Source: Cellulomonas sp. C5510 (GTDB taxonomy: Bacteria; Actinomycetota; Actinomycetes; Actinomycetales; Cellulomonadaceae). Taken from it: a DNA stretch of 64,000 bases. Of this stretch, positions 49,582 through 62,935 are shown piece after piece. Both the position numbers and the translations under genes were made by a program. A model generated the notes under the pieces. The model saw nothing but the letters and a program-made list of their open reading frames with translations, was not told where the DNA came from and ran no database searches. The stretch lies in NCBI RefSeq assembly GCF_019797765.1, contig NZ_CP081862.1, positions 372,001 to 436,000 on the forward strand. Reading direction: 5' to 3'. Each line of letters starts with the position of its first letter. The stretch's first letter is position 1.

Positions 49582-49950
49582 ATGACCAACCCGTACATCC
49601 CCCTCCTCGTCATGATGGGGGTGGCTGCCGTCCTCGCCGTCGGCGGCCTCGCCGCCAGCGCCGTGATCGGCCCCAAGCGGTATAACCGCGCCAAGCTCGA
49701 GGCCTACGAGTGCGGCATCCAGCCGACCCCGCACGCCGTCGGCGGCGGGCGGTTCCCGGTGAAGTACTACCTGGTCGCGATGACCTTCATCATCTTCGAC
49801 ATCGAGGTCGTGTTCCTGTACCCGTGGGCGGTGTCCTTCGCCGAGCTCGCGGTGTTCGGGCTGGTGGCGATGATCGGGTTCCTGGCGCTGATCACGGTGC
49901 CGTTCCTGTACGAGTGGCGCCGCGGCGGCCTGGAGTGGGACGAGGACTGA
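49582..49950 (+). CDS. nuoA: NADH-quinone oxidoreductase subunit A
   Basis: Small membrane subunit of complex I, 122 residues, three predicted helices. The conserved loop [47 protein letters not shown] contains the quinone-channel cysteine and the acidic residues. The ATG follows GGGAGAGC. It is first of a 13-or-more-gene nuo operon with nearly all junctions overlapping or spaced by a few bases. Confidence 0.96.
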   Translation: MTNPYIPLLVMMGVAAVLAVGGLAASAVIGPKRYNRAKLEAYECGIQPTPHAVGGGRFPVKYYLVAMTFIIFDIEVVFLYPWAVSFAELAVFGLVAMIGFLALITVPFLYEWRRGGLEWDED

Positions 49951-49951
49951 C

Positions 49952-50503
49952 ATGGGTATCGAAGAGGCCCCCTCGGGGTTCCTGCTGACCTCGGTCGAGA
50001 CGCTCGCGGGCCTGGTCCGCAAGGCGTCGCTGTGGCCGGTGACGTTCGGCCTCGCGTGCTGCGCGATCGAGATGATGGCGACGGGCGGGTCCCGGTTCGA
50101 CATCTCCCGGTTCGGCATGGAGGTGTTCCGGGCGTCCCCGCGGCAGTCCGACCTCATGATCGTCGCGGGCCGCGTCAGCCAGAAGATGGCGCCGGTGGTG
50201 CGGCAGGTCTACGACCAGATGGCCGAGCCCAAGTGGGTGCTGTCCATGGGCGTCTGCGCGAGCAGCGGCGGCATGTTCAACAACTACGCGATCGTGCAGG
50301 GCGTCGACCACATCGTGCCGGTGGACATCTACCTGCCGGGCTGCCCCCCGCGCCCGGAGATGCTGCTGAACGCGATCCTCGAGCTGCACGAGCAGATCAA
50401 GAACGAGCCGCTCGGCCGGGACCGCGCCGAGATCGCGCGCAAGGTCGAGGCCGCCGCGCTCCAGGCCGCCCCCACCTCGCACATGACGGGACTGCTGCGA
50501 TGA
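49952..50503 (+). CDS. nuoB: NADH-quinone oxidoreductase subunit B
   Basis: Carries the terminal 4Fe-4S cluster N2 that reduces menaquinone. The four ligands are Cys36-Cys37 (LACCAIEMM), Cys102 ([10 protein letters not shown]) and Cys131 (LPGCPPRPE). It has 183 residues. It begins one base after the nuoA stop and overlaps nuoC (ATGA). Confidence 0.97.
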   Translation: MGIEEAPSGFLLTSVETLAGLVRKASLWPVTFGLACCAIEMMATGGSRFDISRFGMEVFRASPRQSDLMIVAGRVSQKMAPVVRQVYDQMAEPKWVLSMGVCASSGGMFNNYAIVQGVDHIVPVDIYLPGCPPRPEMLLNAILELHEQIKNEPLGRDRAEIARKVEAAALQAAPTSHMTGLLR

Positions 50504-51297
50504 GCGACGAGAAGCGCGACGCCGCCGAGGCCGCGAAGGCCGGTGACGCGTCCGGCGCGGACGCCGGCGCGCAGACGACCAGCGAGGCGGCCCTCGAGGC
50601 CGGCTCGCAGAACGTGCCCGCCGACCGGACGCTGCCGCTGGAGGTCGTCACGACCCGGCAGGGCATGTTCGGCGTGCACGGCTCGGGCGACACGTCCGGG
50701 TTCGGCGGCCTGGTGCAGACCGTGGCGCTGCCCGGGCCGAGCGAGCGGCCGTACGGCGGCTGGTTCGACGAGGTCGTCGACGTGCTCACCGAGCTGCTGG
50801 ACGCGTCGGGCACCGGCGCCGCCTCCGCGCTGGAGTCCGTCGTCGTGGACCGCGGCGAGCTCACGCTGAACATCGCCCGGGAGCACCTCGTCGAGGTCGC
50901 GCAGCACCTGCGCGACGACCAGGACCTGCGGTTCGAGCTGTCGCTCGGCGTCAGCGGCGTGCACTACCCGCACGACACGGGCCGCGAGCTGCACGCCGTC
51001 TACCACCTGGTGTCGGTCACCCACGGCCGCCGCCTGCGTCTCGAGGTGGCCGCCCCCGAGGGCGACGCCACGATCCCCAGCACCGTCGGGGTGTACCCGG
51101 CGAACGACTGGCACGAGCGGGAGACCTGGGACTTCTTCGGCATCGTCTTCACGGGCCGCACCGACCTGGCGCGGATCGAGATGCCGGACGACTGGCCCGG
51201 GCACCCGCAGCGCAAGGACTACCCGCTCGGCGGCATCCCGGTCGAGTACAAGGGCGCGACCATCCCGCCGGCCGACCAGCGGAGGCAGTACTCATGA
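50500..51297 (+). CDS. nuoC: NADH-quinone oxidoreductase subunit C
   Basis: Peripheral-arm 30-kDa subunit, 265 residues. The NuoC signature [22 protein letters not shown] is near the C terminus, followed by [28 protein letters not shown]. The first 45 residues are an acidic Ala-rich extension that fits the usual actinobacterial form. It overlaps both neighbours by ATGA. Confidence 0.96.
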   Translation: MSDEKRDAAEAAKAGDASGADAGAQTTSEAALEAGSQNVPADRTLPLEVVTTRQGMFGVHGSGDTSGFGGLVQTVALPGPSERPYGGWFDEVVDVLTELLDASGTGAASALESVVVDRGELTLNIAREHLVEVAQHLRDDQDLRFELSLGVSGVHYPHDTGRELHAVYHLVSVTHGRRLRLEVAAPEGDATIPSTVGVYPANDWHERETWDFFGIVFTGRTDLARIEMPDDWPGHPQRKDYPLGGIPVEYKGATIPPADQRRQYS

Positions 51298-52661
51298 CGA
51301 CCCAGACCCCTCCGGACGTCCACGCCACGGGCCACGTGGTCGACGACGAGACCGTCGGCCTGCGCACCTTCGAGGCGACGGGCGGCGACTGGTCCGACAT
51401 CGCCGAGGAGGCCGCCCGGCTCGGCGAGCAGCGCATCGTGGTCAACATGGGCCCGCAGCACCCGTCGACGCACGGCGTGCTCCGGCTCATGCTCGAGATC
51501 GACGGCGAGACGGTGACCGAGGCCCGCGCGGGCATCGGCTACCTGCACACCGGCATCGAGAAGAACATGGAGTTCCGCACCTGGACCCAGGGCGTGACGT
51601 TCTGCACCCGCATGGACTACGTCGCCCCGCTGTTCCAGGAGGCCGCGTACTGCCTGGCGGTCGAGAAGCTGCTGGGCATCACCGACGACGTGCCGGAGCG
51701 CGCCACCCAGATCCGGGTGCTGATGATGGAGCTCAACCGGATCTCGTCGCACCTGGTGTGCCTGGCGACCGGCGGCAACGAGCTCGGCGCGACGACGATC
51801 ATGACGATCGGCTTCACGGCCCGCGAGGAGATCCTGCGGATCTTCGAGCTCATCAGCGGCCTGCGCATGAACCACGCGTACATCCGCCCCGGCGGCGTCG
51901 CGCAGGACATCCCCCCGGGCGCGCTCGACTCGATCCGCGAGGCGCTCGTCGGTGTGCGGCGCTACATGAAGCAGCTCGAGGACCTCATGCTCGGCCAGCC
52001 GATCCTCAAGGGGCGGCTGCAGAACGTGGGCGTGCTGAACCTCGCGGGCTGCATGGCGCTGGGCATCACCGGCCCGATGCTCCGGTCGACCGGCCTGCCG
52101 TACGACGTGCGCAAGGCCGCGCCGTACTGCGGCTACGAGACCTACGACTTCGACGTCCCGGTCGCCGAGGGCTCCGACTGCTGGGACCGCATGGTCCTGC
52201 GCATCGAGGAGTGCTACCAGTCGATGCGGATCATCGACCAGGTGCTCGAGCGCCTCCAGGCCGGCGGCCAGCGCGGCGGGGCCCCGGTCATGGTCGGCGA
52301 CAAGAAGATCGCGTGGCCGGCGCAGCTCGCCATCGGCTCCGACGGCATGGGCAACTCGCTCGACCACATCCGCGAGATCATGGGCACCTCGATGGAGGCC
52401 CTGATCCACCACTTCAAGCTCGTGACCGAGGGCTTCCGGGTCCCGGCGGGGCAGGCGTGGCAGACCGTCGAGCACCCCCGCGGCGAGCTCGGCGTGCACC
52501 TCGTCTCCGACGGGGGCACCAAGCCGTACCGGGCGCACTTCCGCGACCCGTCGTTCAACAACCTGCAGGCCGTCTCGGTGCTGTGCGAGGGCGGCCAGGT
52601 GGCGGACGTCGTCTGCTCGGTCGCCTCGATCGACCCGGTGCTCGGAGGGGTGGACCGCTGA
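51294..52661 (+). CDS. nuoD: NADH-quinone oxidoreductase subunit D
   Basis: 49-kDa subunit forming the quinone pocket with NuoB, 455 residues. [44 protein letters not shown] (quinone-binding His region) and the C-terminal SFNNLQAVS region are conserved. The N-terminal 45 residues are an acidic extension. Its stop and the nuoE start share one base (TGATG). Confidence 0.97.
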   Translation: MTTQTPPDVHATGHVVDDETVGLRTFEATGGDWSDIAEEAARLGEQRIVVNMGPQHPSTHGVLRLMLEIDGETVTEARAGIGYLHTGIEKNMEFRTWTQGVTFCTRMDYVAPLFQEAAYCLAVEKLLGITDDVPERATQIRVLMMELNRISSHLVCLATGGNELGATTIMTIGFTAREEILRIFELISGLRMNHAYIRPGGVAQDIPPGALDSIREALVGVRRYMKQLEDLMLGQPILKGRLQNVGVLNLAGCMALGITGPMLRSTGLPYDVRKAAPYCGYETYDFDVPVAEGSDCWDRMVLRIEECYQSMRIIDQVLERLQAGGQRGGAPVMVGDKKIAWPAQLAIGSDGMGNSLDHIREIMGTSMEALIHHFKLVTEGFRVPAGQAWQTVEHPRGELGVHLVSDGGTKPYRAHFRDPSFNNLQAVSVLCEGGQVADVVCSVASIDPVLGGVDR

Positions 52662-53598
52662 TGACCACGATCGACCACCCGCGGGTCCCCGGCAGCGGCC
52701 GGCCCCGCGCGGCGTACGACGAGGAGACGCGCGCGCGGCTCGCCGCCGACGCCGCCCAGGTCGTCGCCCGCTACCCGGACAGCCGGTCGGCCCTGCTGCC
52801 CCTGCTGCACCTGGTGCAGAGCGAGGACGGCTACGTCAGCCCGGCGGGCGTCGCGTTCTGCGCGCAGACGCTGGACCTGTCGACCGCGCAGGTCTCGGCG
52901 GTCGCGACGTTCTACACGCAGTACAAGCGCCGCCCCAACGGCGAGTACACCGTGGGCGTCTGCACCAACACGCTCTGCGCGATCATGGGCGGCGACGCGA
53001 TCTGGGAGGACCTCACCGAGCGCCTCGGCGTGGGGAACGACGAGACGACGGCCGACGGCAAGATCACGCTCGAGCGCATCGAGTGCAACGCGGCCTGCGA
53101 CTTCGCGCCGGTCATGATGATCAACTGGGAGTTCTTCGACAACCAGACGCCGGAGTCCGCGGCGGAGGTCGTCGGGAAGCTCATCGCGGGGGAGCCAGTG
53201 GCCCCGACCCGCGGCCCCTCCCGGGTGCAGACGTTCAAGCAGGTGTCGCGCGTGCTCGCCGGGTTCTCCGACGGGCTCGCCGACGAGGGCGTCGCGGCAG
53301 GACCCGCCACCCTGCGGGGCCTGGAGCTGGCCCGTGAGAGGGGCTGGAGCGCGCCCGCGCTCGACGGCTCCGACGCGCCGGCGGCCGGGAACGCCGGGCA
53401 CGCCGCCCCCGCCGCGGAGGCACCCGCGGCCGCCTCCGCCCCGCAACCCGGCGGCACGCAGTCCAGCGTCGACCGGCCCGCGGCCGGCGCGCCGGAGCGC
53501 ACCGCCGAGCAGGAGAAGGCCGAGCACCGCGCCGACGACACCAGCGAGCCCGCGGGTGATGCCGCCGGCTCCACCGACACCCCCGCGAAGGAGTCGTG

Positions 53599-53599
<1 letters not shown>
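52661..53599 (+). CDS. nuoE: NADH-quinone oxidoreductase subunit E, with long C-terminal tail
   Basis: 24-kDa 2Fe-2S subunit of the NADH-oxidising module. The ligands are Cys101, Cys106 (VCTNTLCAIMGG) and Cys142, Cys146 (ECNAACDFAP). The conserved core ends near residue 185; a conserved-looking region to about 230 is followed by about 80 Ala/Pro/Glu-rich residues that look disordered. At 312 residues it is much longer than the 165-residue Escherichia coli protein, though extended forms occur in actinobacteria. GAAGGAG for nuoF lies inside its last codons. Confidence 0.95.
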
Positions 53600-54935
<1,336 letters not shown>

Positions 54936-54939
<4 letters not shown>

Positions 54940-54995
54940 TCACACCCCACTCAATCGCTCGCTGCGCTCCCGATTCCGCGAGGACCCCGCGATGA
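54936..54995 (+). CDS. 19-codon ORF coupling nuoF to nuoG
   Basis: [19 protein letters not shown] is encoded exactly between nuoF and nuoG. Its ATG overlaps the nuoF stop (ATGA) and its TGA overlaps the nuoG start (ATGA). The peptide resembles nothing known; the value may lie in carrying ribosomes across the only sizeable gap in the early nuo operon. No separate ribosome site is visible for it, and it may not be a true gene. Confidence 0.4.
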
Positions 54996-57640
54996 CAGTC
55001 ACAGCGTCCAAGCCCTCCGGCGCCCCCGCGCCCACGGACGGCGTCACGTTCACCATCGACGGCATCGAGACCACCGTGCCGAAGGGCACCCTGGTCATCC
55101 GCGCCGCCGAGGAGCTCGGGATCCAGATCCCGCGGTTCTGCGACCACCCGCTGCTCGCCCCCGCCGGCGCCTGCCGGCAGTGCCTCGTCGAGGTCTGGGC
55201 CCCGGGCCGCGACGGCAACCTCGCGAAGATGCCGAAGCCCCAGGCGTCCTGCACCCTGACCGCCACCCCCGGCATGGAGGTGCGCACGCAGCGCACGTCG
55301 GCCGAGGCGGACAAGGCGCAGCACGGCGTCATGGAGCTGCTGCTCATCAACCACCCGCTGGACTGCCCGGTCTGCGACAAGGGCGGCGAGTGCCCCCTGC
55401 AGAACCAGGCGATGTCGAACGGCCGCGCCACGAGCCGGTTCGTCGACGTCAAGCGGACGTTCCCGAAGCCGCTGGCGATCTCGACCGAGATCCTGCTGGA
55501 CCGCGAGCGCTGCATCCTGTGCCAGCGCTGCACCCGGTTCTCCCGGGAGATCGCGGGCGACCCGTTCATCGACCTGCAGAAGCGCGGGGCGATGCAGCAG
55601 ATCGGCCGGTTCGACGCCGACGTGCTGGGCTTCGCGGGCGCCGACGGCGGCACCCCGGAGTCGGCGGACCGCCTGTCCGCGGACGGCCCGGTGCTGCTCG
55701 GCGCGGACATCCCGGTCGGCCCCAGCGAGGACGACGAGTCCGGCTCGCCGTTCGCGTCCTACTTCTCCGGCAACACCGTGCAGATCTGCCCGGTCGGCGC
55801 GCTGACCGGTGCGGCGTACCGGTTCCGCGCCCGTCCGTTCGACCTGGTGTCGACACCCGGCGTGGCGGAGCACGACTCCTCCGGCGCGGCGATCCGCGTC
55901 GACCACCGCCGCGGCGTCGTGCTGCGCCGCCTCGCGGGCGAGGACGCGGAGGTCAACGAGGAGTGGATCACCGACAAGGACCGCTTCGCGTTCACCTGGC
56001 AGTCCGCGGCCGACCGCATCACGACCCCGCTGGTGCGGGACGTCGCGGCGGACGGCACGAAGGGTGAGCTGCACCCGACCTCCTGGGCCGAGGCGCTGGA
56101 GGTCGCGGCGCACGGCCTGGAGCAGGCCCGCGCGGCCGGTGGCGTCGGCGTGCTGCCCGGCGGCCGCGTGACCCTCGAGGACGCCTACGCGTACGCGAAG
56201 TTCGCCCGCGTCGTGCTCGGCACCAACGACGTCGACCTGCGTGCCCGGCCGCACTCGGACGAGGAGCTCGCGTTCCTCGGCCACGCGGTCGCCGGCACCG
56301 GGCTCGGCGTGACCTTCCGCGACCTGGAGGCCGCGCCGGCCGTGCTGCTGGCGGGCCTGGAGGCCGAGGAGGAGGCCGGCGTCGTGTTCCTGCGGCTGCG
56401 CAAGGGCGTGGTCGCGGGCCGGACGCGCGTGCTGTCCGTCGCGCCGTTCGCGAGCCGCGGGCTGGAGCGCCTGGACGGCACGCTGATCAAGGCCGCGCCG
56501 GGCACCGAGCCCGAGGTCCTCGACGCCGTCGGCTCCGGCGAGCTGGCCGACGCCGGTGCGGCGCTGGGCGCCGAGGGTGCGCTGGTGCTCGTGGGCGAGC
56601 GGCTCGCCGCCGTCCCGGGCGCGCTGTCGGCCGCGCTGCGGCTGGCGGAGCGCACGGGCGCCCGCCTCGCGTGGATCCCGCGCCGTGCGGGTGAGCGCGG
56701 TGGCGTCGAGGCCGGCGCCCTGCCGACGCTGCTGCCGGGCGGACGCCCGGTCGCGGACGCCGCGGCCCGCGTGGACGTGGCCGCAGCCTGGGACGTCGAG
56801 CAGCTGCCGACGGAGCCGGGCCGCGACACCTCGGCGATCCTCGCCGCGGCGGCGGACGGCACGCTGGGCGGCCTGCTCGTCGGCGGGCTCGAGCCCCGCG
56901 ACCTGCCGGACCCCGCGGCCGCACGCGCCGCTCTGGCCGCCGCGGGCTTCGTCGTCTCGCTCGAGGTCCGCGCGTCCGAGGTCACCGCCCTGGCCGACGT
57001 GGTCCTGCCTGTCGCGCCGCCGGTGGAGCGCCCCGGGACGTTCGTCAGCTGGGAGGGTCGCCCCCGCCCGTTCCCGCAGGCCCTCACGTCGACCGCCATG
57101 GCCGACCACCGCGTCCTCGACGCGCTGGCGGACGAGCTCGGCGTCACCCTCGGGCTGCGCACGATCGCCGACGTGCACGCCGACGCGGACGCGCTGACCG
57201 GCGAGTGGGACGGCGCCCGGGTGCCCGCGCCCGCCGCCGCGTCCGCCGAGCCGCCGGCCGTCGCGCCCGGGCACGCCGTGCTCGCGACGTGGCACCAGCT
57301 GCTGGACGCCGGCCGGCTGCAGGACGGCGAGCCGTTCCTGGCCGGCACCGCGAAGCGCCCGGTCGCGCGGCTCTCGGCCGCGACGGCCGCCGCGGCCGGG
57401 ATCGAGCCCGGTGGGCGCGTCACGGTGTCCACCGACGCGGGTGCGATCACCCTGCCCGTGGTGCTGACGGACATGGCCGACCACGTCGTGTGGCTGCCCA
57501 CCGCGTCCGCCGGCAGCCAGGTCCGGGATGCGCTCCGCGCGCTGCCGGGCGACCTGGTCCGGGTCGAGGCCGCTGCCCCCGACGCCACCACCGCCACCAC
57601 CGACGCCCCGACCGGCGCCGACGAGGAGGTCACCGCATGA
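54992..57640 (+). CDS. nuoG: NADH-quinone oxidoreductase subunit G
   Basis: 75-kDa iron-sulfur subunit, 882 residues. The N-terminal ferredoxin-like domain has [19 protein letters not shown] and the further ligand in QASCTLTAT; His/Cys N5 ligands are in [17 protein letters not shown]; a 4Fe-4S motif is [17 protein letters not shown], with a later ligand in VQICPVGAL. The rest is a molybdopterin-oxidoreductase-like domain and a C-terminal domain of the formate-dehydrogenase type ([19 protein letters not shown]). It overlaps nuoH. Confidence 0.96.
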   Translation: MTVTASKPSGAPAPTDGVTFTIDGIETTVPKGTLVIRAAEELGIQIPRFCDHPLLAPAGACRQCLVEVWAPGRDGNLAKMPKPQASCTLTATPGMEVRTQRTSAEADKAQHGVMELLLINHPLDCPVCDKGGECPLQNQAMSNGRATSRFVDVKRTFPKPLAISTEILLDRERCILCQRCTRFSREIAGDPFIDLQKRGAMQQIGRFDADVLGFAGADGGTPESADRLSADGPVLLGADIPVGPSEDDESGSPFASYFSGNTVQICPVGALTGAAYRFRARPFDLVSTPGVAEHDSSGAAIRVDHRRGVVLRRLAGEDAEVNEEWITDKDRFAFTWQSAADRITTPLVRDVAADGTKGELHPTSWAEALEVAAHGLEQARAAGGVGVLPGGRVTLEDAYAYAKFARVVLGTNDVDLRARPHSDEELAFLGHAVAGTGLGVTFRDLEAAPAVLLAGLEAEEEAGVVFLRLRKGVVAGRTRVLSVAPFASRGLERLDGTLIKAAPGTEPEVLDAVGSGELADAGAALGAEGALVLVGERLAAVPGALSAALRLAERTGARLAWIPRRAGERGGVEAGALPTLLPGGRPVADAAARVDVAAAWDVEQLPTEPGRDTSAILAAAADGTLGGLLVGGLEPRDLPDPAAARAALAAAGFVVSLEVRASEVTALADVVLPVAPPVERPGTFVSWEGRPRPFPQALTSTAMADHRVLDALADELGVTLGLRTIADVHADADALTGEWDGARVPAPAAASAEPPAVAPGHAVLATWHQLLDAGRLQDGEPFLAGTAKRPVARLSAATAAAAGIEPGGRVTVSTDAGAITLPVVLTDMADHVVWLPTASAGSQVRDALRALPGDLVRVEAAAPDATTATTDAPTGADEEVTA

Positions 57641-59055
57641 GCGCCGTGCTCAGCCCCGTGCTCACCGGCCTGCCGGCCGCGCTGCCGGCAGCCGCCGTCG
57701 ACGGGGGCGCCGCCGACTTCAGCCAGGACGTGTTCTGGGTCTGGCTGCTCAAGGCGGTCGGCATCCTGGTGTTCCTGCTGACCAGCGTGCTCATCGCGAT
57801 CTGGTTCGAGCGCCGCGTGGTCGGCCGGATGCAGCTGCGTCCCGGCCCGAACGTCCACGGCCCGTTCGGCCTGTTCCAGTCGCTGGCCGACGCGATGAAG
57901 CTCCTGCTCAAGGAGGACGTGACGGTCAAGGCCGCCGACAAGCTGGTCTACCTCGTCGCGCCGTTCATCGCGGTGTTCTGCTCGCTGCTCACGTACGCGG
58001 TGATCCCGTTCGGCCCGGAGGTCTCGATCTTCGGCGTGGTGACGCCGCTGCAGCTCACGGACTTCCCGGTCGCGGTGCTGTACATCCTCGCGTGCGCGTC
58101 CGTCGGCGTGTACGGCATCGTGCTCGGCGGCTGGTCGTCCAACTCGACCTACCCGCTGCTGGGTGCCGTGCGCTCCACTGCGCAGGTCATCTCGTACGAG
58201 CTCGCGATGGGCCTGTCGCTGGTCAGCGTCTTCATCCTCGCGGGGTCGATGTCGACCTCGGAGATCGTCGGCTCGCAGACCACCCTCTGGTGGCTCATCC
58301 CGCTGGCGCCGGCCTTCGTCATCTACGTGATCTCGATGGTCGGCGAGACCAACCGCCTGCCGTTCGACCTGCCGGAGGCCGAGGGCGAGCTGGTCGGCGG
58401 GTACACCACCGAGTACTCCTCGATGAAGTTCGCGTGGTTCTTCCTCGCCGAGTACATCAACATGCTCAACGTCTCGGCGGTGGCGACCACGCTGTTCTTC
58501 GGCGGCTGGCGCGCCCCGTGGCCGCTGTCCGCGATCAACGACGGCATGTTCAACACCGGCTGGTGGCCGCTGCTGTGGTTCGTCGCCAAGGTCTGGCTGT
58601 TCATGTTCCTGTTCGTGTGGATCCGCGGCACGCTGCTGCGGTTCCGGTACGACCAGTTCATGAAGTTCGGCTGGAAGGTGCTCATCCCGGCCGCCCTGGT
58701 GTGGCTGGTGTGCGTCGCGGTGGTCCAGGGCGTCCGCCAGTTCGCCGAGGTCGAGCTCCGGACCCTGATGTTCGTCCTCGCGGGCGTGATCGTCGCGGTC
58801 GTGCTCCTGTCGTTCCTCATCCCGGAGAAGAAGCCGGAGCCGGAGCCGGACCGCTCGGACGAGCCGTTCGACGCGTTCGCCGGCGGCTTCCCGGTCCCGC
58901 CGCTGCCCGGCCAGACGCTGCCGCCCTCGCCGCGCGCGCTGCGTCGCCAGGCCCAGGCGCCCGCGTCCCCCGCGCTGGTCGGCGGCCCCGCCGCCGGCGC
59001 GTCCGACGAGGGCGACGCCCCCGAGTCCCCCACCCAGGAGGTGCCGCGTGGCTGA
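57637..59055 (+). CDS. nuoH: NADH-quinone oxidoreductase subunit H, with cytoplasmic tail
   Basis: Membrane subunit contacting the quinone site, eight predicted helices. [41 protein letters not shown] and the loop [27 protein letters not shown] are the family signatures. At 472 residues it is longer than the usual 325-430 because of a Pro/Ala/acidic tail of about 65 residues after the last helix. ACGAGGAGG precedes the ATG, and it overlaps nuoI by 8 bases. Confidence 0.97.
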   Translation: MSAVLSPVLTGLPAALPAAAVDGGAADFSQDVFWVWLLKAVGILVFLLTSVLIAIWFERRVVGRMQLRPGPNVHGPFGLFQSLADAMKLLLKEDVTVKAADKLVYLVAPFIAVFCSLLTYAVIPFGPEVSIFGVVTPLQLTDFPVAVLYILACASVGVYGIVLGGWSSNSTYPLLGAVRSTAQVISYELAMGLSLVSVFILAGSMSTSEIVGSQTTLWWLIPLAPAFVIYVISMVGETNRLPFDLPEAEGELVGGYTTEYSSMKFAWFFLAEYINMLNVSAVATTLFFGGWRAPWPLSAINDGMFNTGWWPLLWFVAKVWLFMFLFVWIRGTLLRFRYDQFMKFGWKVLIPAALVWLVCVAVVQGVRQFAEVELRTLMFVLAGVIVAVVLLSFLIPEKKPEPEPDRSDEPFDAFAGGFPVPPLPGQTLPPSPRALRRQAQAPASPALVGGPAAGASDEGDAPESPTQEVPRG

Positions 59056-59785
59056 CACGCCCGACAGGTCCGTCGCGAAGGCCGACGCCGGCGGCGGCGA
59101 GGTCGCCGCCGCGGGGCGGGTGCGACCGTACGAGTCGCTGATCCCGAAGCGCAGCGCGGTGGCCGACGCCCTCGCGCCCGCCGCCGGGTTCGGCGTGACG
59201 CTGAAGAACTTCTTCAGCCGCACCGTCACCGAGCAGTACCCGTTCGAGACGGCGCCCGTGAAGCCGCGGTTCCACGGCCGGCACCAGCTCAACCGGTACC
59301 CGGACGGCCTGGAGAAGTGCATCGGCTGCGAGCTGTGCGCGTGGGCCTGCCCCGCGGACGCGATCTACGTCGAGGCCGCCGACAACACCCCGGACGAGCA
59401 GTTCTCGCCCGGCGAGCGCTACGGCCGCGTCTACCAGATCAACTACCTGCGCTGCATCTTCTGCGGCCTGTGCATCGAGGCGTGCCCGACCCGCGCGCTC
59501 ACGATGACCAACGACTTCGAGCTGGCGGGCCCGACCCGCGAGGGCCTCATCTACGAGAAGCAGGACCTGCTCGGCCCGCTCGTCGACGGCATGCTCGCGG
59601 CGCCCCACCCCATGGTGGAGGGGACGACCGACACCGAGTACTACCGCGGCGAGGTCACCGCGCCCACGCCGGCCCAGGTCGACTGGGTCGCGGAGCACCG
59701 CCCGGAGGACGAGACGCTCGAGGCGGCGCGCGCCCGGGCCGGGGCGGCGGGCACGACCCAGCCGGTGGGCGGGGAGGCCCGATGA
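59048..59785 (+). CDS. nuoI: NADH-quinone oxidoreductase subunit I
   Basis: Ferredoxin-like subunit with two 4Fe-4S clusters (N6a, N6b) in [18 protein letters not shown] and [18 protein letters not shown]. It has 245 residues, with extra Ala/Gly-rich N-terminal (about 30) and C-terminal (about 35) segments. The start is GTG at 59048 within the nuoH end; AGGAGG lies just upstream. Confidence 0.97.
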   Translation: MADTPDRSVAKADAGGGEVAAAGRVRPYESLIPKRSAVADALAPAAGFGVTLKNFFSRTVTEQYPFETAPVKPRFHGRHQLNRYPDGLEKCIGCELCAWACPADAIYVEAADNTPDEQFSPGERYGRVYQINYLRCIFCGLCIEACPTRALTMTNDFELAGPTREGLIYEKQDLLGPLVDGMLAAPHPMVEGTTDTEYYRGEVTAPTPAQVDWVAEHRPEDETLEAARARAGAAGTTQPVGGEAR

Positions 59786-60699
59786 GCCCGAGCACCGCCG
59801 AGGCGGTCCTGTTCTGGGTGCTGGCGCCGATCATGGTGCTCGCGGCCCTCGGCCTGCTGTTCGCGCGCAAGGCCGTGCACGCGGCGCTGTGCGTGATCAC
59901 GGTCATGATCTCGCTGGCGTTCCTCTACATCGCGCAGGAGGCGCCGTTCCTCGGCGTCGTCCAGGTGGTCGTCTACACCGGCGCGGTCATGATGCTGTTC
60001 CTGTTCGTCCTCATGCTGGTGGGCGTCGACGCGTCCGACTCGCTGGTCGAGACGATCCGCGGTCAGCGCTGGATCGGCTGGCTCGCCGGCGTCGGCCTCG
60101 CGGTCGTGCTGGTCTCGGTGATCGGCCGGGCGACGTTCCCGGCGGCCGCCGGGCTGGAGTCCGCCAACGCCGACGGCAACCCCGTGGGCGTCGCGCGGAT
60201 CGTGTTCGGGCAGCACGTCTTCGGCCTCGAGGTCGTCGGCGCCCTGCTCGTGACCGCCGCGCTCGGTGCCCTGGTGCTCACGCACCGGCAGCGCCTCAAG
60301 CCGCTGGTGAAGCAGCCCGAGCGGGCCGCCGCGCGCGTCGCGGCCGGCACCCGCCTGACGCCGCTGCCGGCCCCCGGCGTGTACGCCCGGCACAACGCGA
60401 TGGACGTGCCGGCGCTCGACCCGCAGGGCAACCCCATCGACGAGTCGGTGCCGCGTGTGCTGCGCATCCGCGGGCAGGAGGCGGGCACCGCCGAGTTCCG
60501 CGCCGACACCTACCGGCGCGCGGTCACCGCCGTCCTCGCGGAGCGCGGCACGGCCGTCACCCCGGACGAGGCCGAGGCCGCGCTCGGGACCACCGACGAC
60601 GAGCCGCGCCCGCCCGCGGCACCGCCGGGCACGACCACCGGACCGCAGACCGACATCGACCTCGGCGGCGCCTCGACCCGGACGGAGACGCAGCCGTGA
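59782..60699 (+). CDS. nuoJ: NADH-quinone oxidoreductase subunit J, extended C terminus
   Basis: Membrane subunit with five predicted helices in the first 175 residues; the pi-bulge-bearing helix 3 reads [25 protein letters not shown]. The remaining 130 residues are hydrophilic, including [18 protein letters not shown] and a Pro/Thr/Asp-rich end, unlike the 184-residue Escherichia coli protein; long tails occur in other actinobacteria. Total 305 residues. It overlaps nuoI and nuoK. Confidence 0.95.
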   Translation: MSPSTAEAVLFWVLAPIMVLAALGLLFARKAVHAALCVITVMISLAFLYIAQEAPFLGVVQVVVYTGAVMMLFLFVLMLVGVDASDSLVETIRGQRWIGWLAGVGLAVVLVSVIGRATFPAAAGLESANADGNPVGVARIVFGQHVFGLEVVGALLVTAALGALVLTHRQRLKPLVKQPERAAARVAAGTRLTPLPAPGVYARHNAMDVPALDPQGNPIDESVPRVLRIRGQEAGTAEFRADTYRRAVTAVLAERGTAVTPDEAEAALGTTDDEPRPPAAPPGTTTGPQTDIDLGGASTRTETQP

Positions 60700-60995
60700 C
60701 GCTGACGAACTACCTGGTGCTGTCCGCGATCCTGTTCTCGCTCGGCGCCGCGACGGTGCTGCTGCGCCGGAACGCGATCATCGTCTTCATGGGCGTCGAG
60801 CTCATGCTCAACGCGACGAACCTCGCCCTGGTCACCTTCTCCCGGATGCACGGGGACCTGACGGGCCAGGTCATGGCCTTCTTCGTCATGGTCGTCGCCG
60901 CGGCGGAGGTGGTCGTCGGCCTGGCGATCATCGTGTCGATCTTCCGCACCCGGAAGTCGGCGTCCGTCGACGACATCAACCTGCTGAAGAGCTGA
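60696..60995 (+). CDS. nuoK: NADH-quinone oxidoreductase subunit K
   Basis: Mrp-like small membrane subunit, 99 residues, three helices. The conserved membrane glutamates are in [15 protein letters not shown] and [15 protein letters not shown]. It starts with GTG overlapping the nuoJ stop and lies 7 bases before nuoL. Confidence 0.97.
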   Translation: MTLTNYLVLSAILFSLGAATVLLRRNAIIVFMGVELMLNATNLALVTFSRMHGDLTGQVMAFFVMVVAAAEVVVGLAIIVSIFRTRKSASVDDINLLKS

Positions 60996-61002
60996 GGGGA
61001 CC

Positions 61003-62925
61003 GTGACCGACTTCTCTTCCCTCGCCCCCCTGCTGGTGGCGGTGCCGCTGGCGAGCGCGGCTGTGCTGCTGCTGCTCGGGCGACGCTCCGACCGGTGGGG
61101 GCACTGGCTCGGCGTGCTCGCGTCGGCCGCGTCCTTCGTGGTCGCCGCGATCCTGCTGACCGACCTGCTCGGCCGGGACGCCGAGGCGCGCGCGGTGCAC
61201 GTCCACCTGTTCGACTGGATCTCCGCGGGCCGGTTCGACCTGTCGGCCGGGCTGCTCGTGGACCCGCTGTCGCTGACGTTCGTCCTGCTGGTGACGTTCG
61301 TGGGCACGCTGATCCACCTGTACTCGGTCGCGTACATGGAGCACGACGCCGCGCGGCGTCGGTTCTTCGCGTACCTCAACCTCTTCATCGCCGCGATGCT
61401 GATCCTGGTGCTCGCGGACTCCTACCTCCTGCTGTTCGTCGGCTGGGAGGGCGTGGGTCTCGCGTCGTACCTGCTCATCGGGTTCTGGAACCACCACACG
61501 CCGTACGCCGTCGCCGCGAAGAAGGCGTTCGTCGCGAACCGCGTCGGTGACATCGGCCTGCTGGTCGCGATGATGCTCATGTTCGCGACGTTCGGCACCG
61601 TGTCGTTCGAGGGCGTCGCCGCCGGCGTCGAGGGCGGGCTCGCGTCCACCGCGACGCTCACCGCGACCGGCCTGATGCTGCTGCTCGCCGCCTGCGGCAA
61701 GTCGGCGCAGTTCCCGCTCCAGTCGTGGCTCGGCGACGCGATGGCCGGACCGACGCCGGTGTCCGCGCTCATCCACGCCGCCACCATGGTCACGGCGGGC
61801 GTCTACCTCATCGTGCGGTCCGCGCCGGTGTTCGAGGGCGCGCCGACCGCGCAGCTCGTCGTGACGATCATCGGCGCGATCACGCTGGTGATCGGGGCGG
61901 TCATCGGCTCCGCGAAGGACGACATCAAGAAGGCGCTGGCCGCCTCCACGATGTCGCAGATCGGCTACATGGTGCTCGCCGCGGGTCTCGGCCCCATCGG
62001 GTACGCGTTCGCGATCTTCCACCTCGTCACGCACGGGTTCTTCAAGGCCGGCATGTTCCTCGGCGCCGGGTCGGTCATGCACGGCATGGACGACCAGACC
62101 GACATGCGGCGCTTCGGCGCCCTGCGGACGTCCATGGCCATCACCTGGGTGACGTTCGGCGCCGGCTGGCTCGCCATCCTCGGCGTCCCGCCGTTCTCGG
62201 GCTTCTGGTCGAAGGACAAGATCATCGAGTCCGCGTTCGTGGTCCCGGAGGGTGCCGGCGAGTGGCGGGCGTGGGTGTTCGGCCTGGTCGCGCTGATCGG
62301 CGCCGGCATCACCGCGTTCTACATGTCGCGGCTGTTCTTCATGACGTTCCACGGGCGCAAGCGCTGGACCCGTGACGAGGCCGGCCACGAGCCGCACCCG
62401 CACGAGTCGCCCGCGCTCATGACGATCCCGATGATCGTGCTGGCCGTCGGCTCCGTCGCGCTCGGCTTCGTGCTCCAGCTGGGCGGCGGGTTCACCACGT
62501 GGCTCGAGCCCGTCACCGGGCACGTCGAGCACCACGAGCCCGTGCTGCCGGTCCTGGTCATCCAGATCGCGACCCTCGCGGTCGTCGCCGCCGGCCTGCT
62601 GCTCGCGTGGCGGCAGTACGGCGCGCTGCCGGTCCCCGAGACCGCGCCCGCCGGCTCCCCGCTGACCCGCGCCGCGCGCGTCGACCTGTACCAGGACGCC
62701 GTGAACGACGCCCTGCTGGTCGAGCCCGGCCGGCACCTGACCCGCTCGCTCGTGTTCGGCGACCGCACCGCGGTCGACGGGGCGTTCACGGGCCTCGGCC
62801 GGCTGACGGTCGGGATCGGGGAGCTCGTGCGCAAGGTGCAGACCGGGTACGCCCGGCAGTACGCCGCCACGATGCTGCTCGGCCTGGTCGTCCTCGCGGT
62901 CGTCGTCCTGGCGCCTCGGATCTGA
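61003..62925 (+). CDS. nuoL: NADH-quinone oxidoreductase subunit L
   Basis: Largest proton-pumping antiporter-like subunit, 640 residues, with the lateral helix at the C terminus. The key sequences are [18 protein letters not shown] (Glu on TM5), [40 protein letters not shown] (TM7 Lys, discontinuous helix) and [25 protein letters not shown] (TM8 Lys). GTG start preceded by GAGGGGACC. Confidence 0.97.
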   Translation: MTDFSSLAPLLVAVPLASAAVLLLLGRRSDRWGHWLGVLASAASFVVAAILLTDLLGRDAEARAVHVHLFDWISAGRFDLSAGLLVDPLSLTFVLLVTFVGTLIHLYSVAYMEHDAARRRFFAYLNLFIAAMLILVLADSYLLLFVGWEGVGLASYLLIGFWNHHTPYAVAAKKAFVANRVGDIGLLVAMMLMFATFGTVSFEGVAAGVEGGLASTATLTATGLMLLLAACGKSAQFPLQSWLGDAMAGPTPVSALIHAATMVTAGVYLIVRSAPVFEGAPTAQLVVTIIGAITLVIGAVIGSAKDDIKKALAASTMSQIGYMVLAAGLGPIGYAFAIFHLVTHGFFKAGMFLGAGSVMHGMDDQTDMRRFGALRTSMAITWVTFGAGWLAILGVPPFSGFWSKDKIIESAFVVPEGAGEWRAWVFGLVALIGAGITAFYMSRLFFMTFHGRKRWTRDEAGHEPHPHESPALMTIPMIVLAVGSVALGFVLQLGGGFTTWLEPVTGHVEHHEPVLPVLVIQIATLAVVAAGLLLAWRQYGALPVPETAPAGSPLTRAARVDLYQDAVNDALLVEPGRHLTRSLVFGDRTAVDGAFTGLGRLTVGIGELVRKVQTGYARQYAATMLLGLVVLAVVVLAPRI

Positions 62926-62935
62926 GGGGATGTTG

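Noticed and set aside
56185..59322. A 1045-codon minus-strand frame under nuoG, nuoH and nuoI
   Set aside because: Composition artefact of high GC; the plus-strand genes have conserved motifs and coupled starts.
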